Source: Marinomonas rhodophyticola (lineage in GTDB: Bacteria; Pseudomonadota; Gammaproteobacteria; Pseudomonadales; Marinomonadaceae). Taken from it: a DNA stretch of 64,000 nt. The notes under the pieces are model-generated. The model did no database searches and was not told the DNA's origin. It saw nothing but the letters and a program-made list of their open reading frames with translations. Below, piece after piece: positions 58,846 through 64,000 of the stretch. The stretch is taken from contig NZ_JAPEUL010000007.1 in NCBI RefSeq assembly GCF_026113935.1, positions 992,001 through 1,056,000 on the forward strand, in the 5' to 3' direction. The first letter of the stretch is position 1; each line of letters opens with the position of its first letter. The position numbers were made by a program, and so were the translations under genes.

Positions 58846-59106
58846 ATGAAACTCAAATTAACGCCAACTCAGAACCTATGTGTTGGCTATTTAGAATCTG
58901 GTTTTAAATTGATCCAAATGGGCGAACAATTCTACTTTATCAAAGGCGAACGCCGACAAAAGGTATTACCCAAAACCCTAGACGCACTCGTCAACCGAGG
59001 GGCACTAGACTATACCGAACAAGGCGACTACATGCTGAGTGACGAATTTATCGAACACCGCAAACGCATGCGCGAAATGAACGATCCCAAACAGACTCGT
59101 CATTAA
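58846..59106 (+). CDS. Small protein of unknown function
   Basis: I do not recognise this 86-aa protein. It begins MKLKLTPTQNLCVGYLESG and contains short strands (LIQMGEQFYFIKGERRQKVLPKTLDALVNRGALDY). The charged C-terminal helix is rich in Arg and Met. The layout (helix, beta-hairpin-like FYFIKGERR, then a helix before a GALDY strand) could be a small winged-helix-like fold, but this is a guess. RBS GAGGTGACGA precedes ATG 58846. It has a terminator of its own at 59128-59163. Confidence 0.7.
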   Translation: MKLKLTPTQNLCVGYLESGFKLIQMGEQFYFIKGERRQKVLPKTLDALVNRGALDYTEQGDYMLSDEFIEHRKRMREMNDPKQTRH

Positions 59107-59127
59107 CAAAAGACCAACGACCAACTT

Positions 59128-59163
59128 GGCCCCATTTTTCTCGTTAGGAATGGGGCCTTTTTT
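59128..59163 (+). terminator. Terminator after the small unknown protein gene
   Basis: GGCCCCATT pairs with AATGGGGCC around a 12-nt loop, followed by TTTTTT. Confidence 0.85.
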
Positions 59164-59289
59164 ATGACAAGTATTCAGCGCCCAGATGAAACCAAACGGC
59201 GTTTATCTTCGAAACTATCGCCTACCTCATCAAAACGCCGTTTGCTTTCATCGTAAATCCTCATAAATCAACATTCCACGTAGGTCTGC

Positions 59290-59457
59290 ATGAGGGAGGC
59301 ACGACCGTAATCAGACATAAAAGCCTCGTAGCCACAACCTATCTTATCGAAGCACCAAACAACGTTCAGCACCCAAAATGCTGCGCATTTATGCCGACAA
59401 CGTAATTATTCCCTCCCCTTATGTCTTCCAAGGGGAGGGCTAGGGTGGGGTTATTTC
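59290..59457. repeat. Dispersed repeat, copy A
   Basis: Shares with copy B three blocks in the same order: ATGAGGGAGGCACGACCG (59290-59307; copy B differs at two bases), GCCGACAACGTAATTATT (59393-59410, identical in B) and GCTAGGGTGGGGTTATTT (from 59440). The spacing between blocks differs. Probably a member of a multi-copy intergenic family. Confidence 0.6.
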
Positions 59458-59764
59458 TTAGATTTTCAAGTCTGTTCGCTACTTCTCAGCGTTTCCTAGT
59501 TTGCAAGCTTGGTTCCGCTCTGCTGAGCGGGTAACTTTTGCCCAGATCCGCAAAAGTAACCAAAAAGTCTCTTTAAGATCTTTAATGCCTGATTTTCATC
59601 ATAGGCACATAACTGTTCCCCTACGCTCGTTATATCGTAAGGCATAGATTGTTTTTGCTGGTAGGGGGAAGGGAGTTTTAACTGACTCTGAAACGCCATA
59701 AAGTCGCGCAACTTCGTCGCGTCGAACTGGCTTCATCTGTGATGCTGGTTTTTCGTAGGGCGTG

Positions 59765-59890
59765 ATGAGGGAAGTACGACCGCTTTTCCATAACAAAAAA
59801 GCCGCTGAAAGCGAAGCTTTCATTGTCGCGCCTTCAGGCCGACAACGTAATTATTGTCTTCTAATTAAGCTAGGGTGGTGTTATTGCTTT
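59765..59890. repeat. Dispersed repeat, copy B
   Basis: ATGAGGGAAGTACGACCG (59765-59782), GCCGACAACGTAATTATT (59838-59855) and GCTAGGGTGGTGTTATT (from 59869) repeat the blocks of copy A 430-475 bp downstream, in direct orientation. The middle differs and includes a short inverted GCTGAAAGCGAAGCTTTCA-like segment. Confidence 0.6.
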
Positions 59891-60138
59891 GCTGCGTATC
59901 ACCACAATCTAAGTACTAAAAAAACACACAAAATTTATATGGTTTTCGCTTTTCGCTTCTTGTATTCTGTAAAGAAATGGTCAGGGAAGACGAACAGATA
60001 ACTCATATCAAATGAACACGTCCTTCTCCCTTTCCCTGGCTAACGTTAAATTTAACACACGCATTTTTGCTTAGCTAAAAAAATAAATGACAAGTCAACG
60101 ACAAGCCTGATTGGGACATTCTGGGACTAACATCGTTT

Positions 60139-60230
60139 CGTTGAAAACGCTAAAATGATTAGAACCAAGTAAGCGCTGTTTGCTCGTTGAAAACGCCAAA
60201 ATGATTAGAACCAAGTAAGCGCTGTTTGCT
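60139..60230. repeat. 46-bp tandem duplication
   Basis: Units 60139-60184 and 60185-60230 are identical except one base (CGCT versus CGCC at the twelfth position). Each contains ATGATTAGAACCAAGTAAGC. A third partial copy (CGTTG) follows. The near identity implies a recent event. Confidence 0.9.
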
Positions 60231-60403
60231 CGTTGCAATAGCATCAGGGATAAAAGCTAAAAAAGCTTTACGAAAAATCCGAATAGATGGCTGCAAAACT
60301 GTTCTTGTTAGATCTTGATTTTACTTGCAAAAATCGGGGTGTCCATAGATGTTAGCACTACTAATTTTACCATCGTGAATAATTCGCGAATTTAGGAAAG
60401 AGC

Positions 60404-61435
60404 ATGAAAGATTATGTAAATCAGTTAGACCAGGAAACACGAAAGGTAGATTTCGACTCGTTTGATATATCTGTTAAAGAGTTAGTTTCAATGTCAGATG
60501 AGGGAATAGTCGACATTGCGCCTGAATACCAAAGACAGTTTAGGTGGCCTCATGAAAATCAATCAAGACTAATTGAATCAGTTCTTTTAGGAATTCCTGT
60601 GCCAAGTCTATTTATGGCAGCAAACAAGGATGGATCTTGGGAGTTAATAGATGGTGTGCAAAGATTAAACTCGTTAATCCATTTTGTTGGAACTGATGAA
60701 CAGTTAAAAAAATTTGGTTTTGATTCCAATTTAGTGTTAAACGGCTTGGATGTACTAACCGAGTTCAATGGCTCGAGTTTTAAAGATCTCCCCCAAACTT
60801 TGAAACTAAAATTCAGCTTGAGACCACTGAAAGTTACTACTTTAAGCGACAAGAGTGATTTAAAAGTTCGCTTCGATCTTTTTGAAAGATTAAATACTGG
60901 TGGTATCAAATTAACAGATCAAGAAATTCGCGCTTGTGTATTTAGGGGACAATTTAATGACTTCCTTACTGAGTTATCAGAAAATGAACATTTCAACACC
61001 GTAGTAAACCTTCCTAAAGCAAAAAGTAATGATGGCACTAAGAGCGAGTTAATCTTAAAGTTCTTTGCATATAAAAATAATAGAGACAAATTCGACCATA
61101 GTGTTGTCGGCTTTCTTAATGATTATATGGCAGAGGCGTCGACCTCATTCAATTACAAGAAGAATCGTTCTATATTTGAGAAAACATTTGAGGCTCTAGC
61201 AAACGAATTGCCGGATGGAATAAAAAGGGGAAATAGGAGCACAACACCCTATAACCTTTTTGAAGCTGTAGCTATTGGTGCGGCAGATGCTATTGAGGAA
61301 GGACTAAATATTCTTGGCAAAGATGTTGCGAATTGGATTAACGATGAAGAACTTACAAAGTTAACATCTTCCGCAACTAACTCGAGGCCTAAATTACAAG
61401 CACGGATTACGTACGCGTACGATAGGTTTAAATAG
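60404..61435 (+). CDS. DUF262 domain-containing protein (GmrSD N-terminal-like)
   Basis: 343-aa protein with the DUF262/ParB-like fold. Both hallmark motifs are present: YQRQFRW at residues 42-48 and DGVQR at 83-87 (the family's DGQQR, with Gln to Val at the third position). LFERLNTGGIKLTDQEIRACVFRG near 157-180 is also family-typical. In GmrSD and BrxU this domain binds and hydrolyses nucleotide and senses modified DNA; the HNH (DUF1524) nuclease half is absent here, the protein ending shortly after the helical part. The adjacent HEPN gene may supply the effector. RBS AGGAAAGAGC precedes ATG 60404. The next gene starts 1 nt after its stop. Lower GC than the core genes. Confidence 0.85.
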   Translation: MKDYVNQLDQETRKVDFDSFDISVKELVSMSDEGIVDIAPEYQRQFRWPHENQSRLIESVLLGIPVPSLFMAANKDGSWELIDGVQRLNSLIHFVGTDEQLKKFGFDSNLVLNGLDVLTEFNGSSFKDLPQTLKLKFSLRPLKVTTLSDKSDLKVRFDLFERLNTGGIKLTDQEIRACVFRGQFNDFLTELSENEHFNTVVNLPKAKSNDGTKSELILKFFAYKNNRDKFDHSVVGFLNDYMAEASTSFNYKKNRSIFEKTFEALANELPDGIKRGNRSTTPYNLFEAVAIGAADAIEEGLNILGKDVANWINDEELTKLTSSATNSRPKLQARITYAYDRFK

Positions 61436-61436
61436 A

Positions 61437-62102
61437 ATGTATCAAACTATCGAGTTAGAGATAAGAGATAGGCTAAATCAATCAAAAGAGTTGATCAGCC
61501 ATATTTCTAGTTTGGAAACGGTTGAACAAAGCTCCGATTTATTGAAAATCCAAAAAGGTTTCTTGTTTATCTCTATGTATTCCTCCATTGAGTACACGAT
61601 AACAAGTGTTGTTTCTAGGTTTTTAGAACTCATAAAACAAGAAGAACTAAAGCCAATGGAGTTCAAAAAATATTTATTATGTACAGTATTGGATAGTAAA
61701 TTTAATGCATTGTTGGGCAGCAGCAAAAAAATGGTCTGGCATAAGAAAAAAGAGCTTTTCGATGCTTTATTTTCTTCAGAACCCGCAGTTATAGATGATT
61801 CTGTTTTTCCAACAGATGGCATTAATATCTCTCAGCAACAGATTGAAGACATTTGGCAAATATTTCATTTGTCAGGTGAAGCTATTCCAACGGGTGTAAA
61901 CACTTGGATTTTGAAAGAAATAAAAGATCATCGCAATGCTATTGCACATGGCAGAGAGAAAGCCGTAACTATTGGAGGACGGTATACCGCACAAACTCTT
62001 ATGCAAAGGGTAGCGGATGTAGAGACTCTTTGTTTTCATATTGTTGCTGGATTCGAGAGTTTAACCGTCAGCAAAGCCTATAAATATTCAGGGGTAGCCT
62101 AG
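61437..62102 (+). CDS. HEPN domain protein, MAE_28990/MAE_18760-like
   Basis: 221-aa all-helical protein. The HEPN ribonuclease motif R-X4-H is complete: Arg166 to His171 in KDHRNAIAHGRE. Earlier parts (QKGFLFISMYSSIEYTITSVVSRFLELI near 38-65) match the helical core of the MAE_28990/MAE_18760-type HEPN family, which is often encoded beside DUF262 genes. HEPN proteins with this motif are typically RNases in toxin-antitoxin and abortive-infection systems; that activity is inferred here. It starts 1 nt after the DUF262 stop, so translation is coupled. Its stop TAG (62100-62102) overlaps the left core of the attC-like site, as commonly seen in cassettes. Confidence 0.8.
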   Translation: MYQTIELEIRDRLNQSKELISHISSLETVEQSSDLLKIQKGFLFISMYSSIEYTITSVVSRFLELIKQEELKPMEFKKYLLCTVLDSKFNALLGSSKKMVWHKKKELFDALFSSEPAVIDDSVFPTDGINISQQQIEDIWQIFHLSGEAIPTGVNTWILKEIKDHRNAIAHGREKAVTIGGRYTAQTLMQRVADVETLCFHIVAGFESLTVSKAYKYSGVA

Positions 62103-62171
62103 TGCTAACAAGCACTTTCAGTCTTACGCCAAAACCTCCGGGTTCGGCGCAGCTGAAGTGAGTGTTATAGC
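62102..62171 (+). other. attC-like recombination site 1
   Basis: A 70-bp imperfect palindrome. Outer arms are GTGCTAAC (62102-62109) and GTTATAGC (62164-62171). Inner arms AAGCACTTTCAG (62111-62122) and CTGAAGTGAGT (62153-62163) pair with one extra T on the left, like the unpaired bases that orient attC folding. The centre CGCCAAAACC pairs with GGTTCGGCG. It lies exactly between two genes, and the left core is complementary to the boundary at 60351-60358 rather than to its own right core, as expected for an integrated cassette. Confidence 0.72.
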
Positions 62172-62193
62172 AACGAATGCTCGGGCCAAACTA

Positions 62194-62583
62194 ATGAGTA
62201 GAGAAAAGGAAATTAAAGTAGCATTTTGGCGGGGAATTCTTGTTGGCCCGTTGGCTATATTTCCGGCTACCTTTCTTTTAGCTTTGGCTTCAATAGCAAG
62301 TGAATTTTCGCTGAGAAAGCTGTTTGAATCTTTATTTGTAGGTCTTTATGGGGCGTGCATTGCCTATATAGTCATAATCATTTACGGCAGTATTATTTGG
62401 TATTTCTTGCGCCTGCTTAACAAGCTGGCATTAGCAACTCTATTGCTAGCCGCACTTGCTCCAGCTCTAACAGTGGCGCTACTCACGCGAGAGTTTGTAT
62501 TTTCATTACTAATAGCTTATTACTCTCTTGTGGTCGCATTTACGGCTTGGTTTTTTGGTTTGCGCCAAGTTAAAAAGCTATAA
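62194..62583 (+). CDS. Small four-helix membrane protein (cassette gene)
   Basis: 129-aa protein with four predicted membrane helices: about residues 13-34 (GILVGPLAIFPATFLLALAS), 46-72 (LFVGLYGACIAYIVIIIYGS), 76-96 and 100-122. The N-terminus is short and charged, MSREKEIKVAFWR. I do not recognise the family; its function is unknown. I chose ATG 62194 because an in-frame GTG at 62158 lies left of the recombination point, in the previous cassette. RBS is poor, as is usual in cassettes that depend on read-through. Stop TAA (62581-62583) sits inside the left core of the next attC. Confidence 0.65.
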   Translation: MSREKEIKVAFWRGILVGPLAIFPATFLLALASIASEFSLRKLFESLFVGLYGACIAYIVIIIYGSIIWYFLRLLNKLALATLLLAALAPALTVALLTREFVFSLLIAYYSLVVAFTAWFFGLRQVKKL

Positions 62584-62622
62584 CAAAGCGGTCAAACATC
62601 GTTCCGCTTCGCTCCACTGGAC
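62577..62622 (+). other. Partial attC-like site 2
   Basis: GCTATAACAAAGCGGTCAAAC begins like many attC left halves, and a central TTCCGCTTCGCTCCACTGGA-like segment follows. The expected right half (GTTTGACCGC... GTTRRRY) is not found downstream. The site is therefore truncated or decayed. Confidence 0.5.
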
Positions 62623-62732
62623 AGAATTCAAGGATAGAGCTGAGTAAGTAATTTAAAGTGGGTGGCGATATCAATCATTGTCCCATCACTAATAGTAGTA
62701 TTGGGTGTTCAGTGCTCTTATTGGTTTTCAAG

Positions 62733-62774
62733 ACTAACAAGACACCCACATAAACTTGGTAGCTAAAAATAATA
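62733..62774 (+). repeat. Direct repeat copy 1 upstream of transposase
   Basis: Starts ACTAACAAGACACCCACA; 37 of 42 bases match copy 2 at 62841-62882. Confidence 0.8.
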
Positions 62775-62840
62775 ATTATCCGTTAAAAACACACGCACCT
62801 CAGAAAGCCAGCATTTACAAGGTTTTTAACATGCGCGTGG

Positions 62841-62882
62841 ACTAACAAGACACCCACACAAATTTGACAGCTAAAAACAATA
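62841..62882 (+). repeat. Direct repeat copy 2 upstream of transposase
   Basis: Starts ACTAACAAGACACCCACA; 37 of 42 bases match copy 1. It ends 49 bp before the transposase start. Confidence 0.8.
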
Positions 62883-62931
62883 CTGTATATTTAGCCAGTA
62901 TTGTTTTTTCTCATGGAAGAGAGGTTTCGTC

Positions 62932-63903
62932 ATGCCAAGAGCCAGAAGTCAGCAAGTTAGTTTACAAGATACGCCTTACTATCACTGTGTTTCACGCTGT
63001 GTTCGTAGGGCGTTTTTGTGTGGAGAAGATCCTGTCTCTGGTGCAAGCTTTGAGCACCGTCGTGGCTGGGTTGAAAAGCGTTTGTTATTTTTAGCCGGTG
63101 TCTTTGCTATCGATGTTTGTGCCTATGCGGTAATGAGTAACCATCTTCATGTGGTGTTGCATATCAATACAGAAAAAGCCGCGAAGTGGTCTACATTAGA
63201 GGTTCTGCAAAGGTGGCATAAGTTACATAAAGGCACCGTGTTTACTCAGCAATTTGTACGAGGTGAGTCATTGCCTGACTATGCTATGACGTTGGTGGAA
63301 TCGTCTGCCGAAACCTTTAGAAATCGTCTTACAGACATTAGCTGGTTTATGAGGGAATTGAATGAACCTATTGCTCGCCAAGCGAATTTTGAAGACCAAT
63401 GTACAGGTCGGTTCTGGGAGGGGCGATTTAAGTCTCAGGCTCTTCTAGATGAATCGGCATTAGTGGCTTGTATGGCCTATGTTGATCTTAACCCATTGAG
63501 AGCAAAAATAAGCCAGACACCAGAAACCTCAGAATTCACCAGTGTTAAAAAACGTGTGACCGCTGCAAGGCATCAAAAGCAACCAAAGTTGCTTTATCCT
63601 TTTGTTGGTAACCCCAGAGAAAGCATGCCAGATGGTCTACCTTTTGAATTGTCAGATTACCTTGAGTTGGTTGATATGACTGGGCGAATCATCCGAGAAG
63701 ATAAACGAGGTGCGATAGACGCTTCATTGTTACCGATTCTTCAACGACTCAACATATCCTCAGAAAATTGGCTGTGTATTGCAACAGAATTTGGCGCAAG
63801 AACGGGTGCTGTGGTTGGTGCTGAACATTCCATTGCTCATTATTGTGATTCAAACAAACTAAATAGAAAACCAAGATCCAGTCATAACCGACTACTCGCC
63901 TAG
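62932..63903 (+). CDS. REP-associated tyrosine transposase-like (IS200-type Y1) protein
   Basis: 323-aa HUH transposase-like protein. It opens YYHCVSRCVRRAFLCGED (residues 16-33), a hallmark of a family common in marine gammaproteobacteria. The HUH motif is HLHVV near residue 71 (SNHLHVVLHI). The candidate catalytic Tyr is in ACMAYVDLNPLRAKI near 183. A C-terminal helical extension of about 100 residues distinguishes it from short IS200 TnpA. RAYT proteins act on palindromic REP-like repeats and are usually single-copy domesticated genes. RBS GAGAGG precedes ATG 62932. It looks intact. Confidence 0.85.
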   Translation: MPRARSQQVSLQDTPYYHCVSRCVRRAFLCGEDPVSGASFEHRRGWVEKRLLFLAGVFAIDVCAYAVMSNHLHVVLHINTEKAAKWSTLEVLQRWHKLHKGTVFTQQFVRGESLPDYAMTLVESSAETFRNRLTDISWFMRELNEPIARQANFEDQCTGRFWEGRFKSQALLDESALVACMAYVDLNPLRAKISQTPETSEFTSVKKRVTAARHQKQPKLLYPFVGNPRESMPDGLPFELSDYLELVDMTGRIIREDKRGAIDASLLPILQRLNISSENWLCIATEFGARTGAVVGAEHSIAHYCDSNKLNRKPRSSHNRLLA

Positions 63904-64000
63904 CTTCATTCCATCCACCATCCACCATTCATCGTCTTTCTTTACTAATCATATATTAGTAAATTTACTCGCCTAACAACCTAATAACTAGCCTTTTAGT
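63904..64000. other. Window end, non-coding
   Basis: No gene start. A small tandem CCATCCACCATCCACC lies just after the transposase, then a palindrome ACTAAT-CATAT-ATTAGT (63943-63960 region) that could be a transposase-linked element. Confidence 0.4.

Larger units (their letters stand above)
59164..60350. other. Repeat-rich non-coding region before the cassettes
   Basis: About 1.2 kb without a credible gene. It holds two diverged copies of a dispersed repeat (59290-59457 and 59765-59890) and a 46-bp tandem duplication (60139-60230). AT-rich spacer runs up to the cassette boundary at 60351. Short open frames here (for example 59496-59711 minus, 59762-60001 plus) read through the repeats and lack protein-like features. 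I saw no trace of an integron integrase gene. A GTTAGAT (60307-60313) matches the GTTRRRY core pattern but has no partner. Confidence 0.6.
60352..62164 (+). mobile_element. Integron-type gene cassette 1 (DUF262 + HEPN)
   Basis: The segment begins in GTTAGCAC (60351-60358, cut after G by the integron rule) and ends in an attC-like site whose left core GTGCTAAC (62102-62109) is its exact complement; the pairing extends to 10 bp (GTTAGCACTA / TAGTGCTAAC). A cassette excised as a circle would carry both halves in one attC, so this cassette-specific match is what integron biology predicts. At 1.81 kb and with two genes it is larger than most cassettes. No integrase is visible nearby, so mobility now would need one elsewhere. 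Confidence 0.7.
62165..62622 (+). mobile_element. Integron-type gene cassette 2 (membrane protein), 3' end damaged
   Basis: Starts after the G of GTTATAGC (62164-62171). The complementary left core GCTATAAC is at 62577-62584, overlapping the gene's stop codon. The 8-bp match is exact. The attC that should follow is only half present, so this end appears truncated. The exact end is uncertain; I give the last attC-like base. Confidence 0.65.
62623..62931. other. Non-coding flank of the transposase gene with direct repeats
   Basis: No gene. It holds two direct repeats of 42 bp (62733-62774 and 62841-62882, 37 of 42 identical, each beginning ACTAACAAGACACCCACA). TGGGTGT at 62702-62708 is inverted relative to ACACCCA inside copy 1. 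These probably are the sequence elements linked to the RAYT-type transposase that follows. Confidence 0.6.

Noticed and set aside
59496-60001. Short open frames in the repeat region (59496-59711, 59599-59823, 59762-60001)
   Set aside because: They read across the dispersed repeat copies, overlap each other on both strands and show no protein-like composition or RBS.
60139-60230. CRISPR array from the near-identical tandem units
   Set aside because: The units abut with no spacers, there are only two, and no cas gene is near.
60001-60350. An attI site or integrase remnant upstream of cassette 1
   Set aside because: One GTTRRRY-like heptamer (60307-60313) occurs, but there are no attI direct repeats that I can recognise and no integrase-like reading frame; too weak to call.
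62158-62193. GTG 62158 as start of the cassette membrane protein
   Set aside because: It lies left of the predicted recombination point (62164/62165) and inside the attC-like arm; ATG 62194 is inside the cassette.

Overview
The window looks like chromosomal DNA of a marine gammaproteobacterium of the Oceanospirillales, most likely Marinomonas or a close relative. This is inferred from the Na+-translocating NADH:quinone reductase operon, the gene neighbourhoods (tig-clpP-clpX-lon-hupB-ppiD, gloB/yafS/rnhA/dnaQ, mfd/csiV), moderate GC and many TTG/GTG starts. No 16S gene is present to confirm it. About 59 kb is ordinary core genome; only the last 5 kb is accessory.

Layout. 0.2-6.8 kb: acpH, the GTPase gene ylqF, yacL, an acidic unknown, the fatty-acid cis/trans isomerase cti and a luciferase-like monooxygenase. 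6.9-10.6 kb: envelope genes lpxL-kdkA facing away from a family-9 glycosyltransferase, then an MTHFR-like gene. 10.8-21.7 kb: DUF1285, a DEAD-box helicase, a GcvA-type regulator, ppnP, mltD, gloB, a methyltransferase, rnhA, dnaQ, nhaB and sohB. 21.8-26.2 kb: csiV, mfd, folX. 26.7-35.3 kb: nqrABCDEF-apbE-nqrM (subunits, flavin attachment and iron-centre maturation of one sodium pump), followed by the transhydrogenase sthA. 35.4-45.9 kb: hpt, yihY, tRNA-Arg, tig-clpP-clpX-lon-hupB, tRNA-Asp, ppiD, which together form a protein-quality-control block. 46-54 kb: a DyP peroxidase and a MoxR/DUF58/DUF4381/BatA/BatB-TPR/BatD operon. 54-58.7 kb: DUF2835, pyrD, rlmKL, purU. 59.1-64 kb: repeat-rich DNA, integron-type gene cassettes and a RAYT-type transposase.

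The most interesting part is 60.35-62.62 kb. A two-gene module, a DUF262 (GmrSD N-terminal-like) protein plus a HEPN protein with an intact R-X4-H motif, is bracketed by the inverted pair GTTAGCACTA / TAGTGCTAAC. A foldable attC-like site follows it. The next gene, a small four-helix membrane protein, is bracketed in the same way by its own pair GTTATAGC / GCTATAAC. Cassette-specific complementarity of this kind is the signature of integron gene cassettes. No integrase gene is visible, so this is a cluster of attC sites without integrase. The DUF262-HEPN pair is a candidate anti-phage or toxin-type system carried as one bicistronic cassette; that function is inferred.

Data quality. At least eleven single-base frameshifts interrupt highly conserved genes: ylqF, mltD (two), mfd, nqrF, sthA, tig (two), clpX, batD and the DUF58 gene. 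Correcting each one gives a whole number of codons and the normal family length. Sequencing or assembly error is therefore far more likely than gene decay. Each of these genes is annotated once over its full span.
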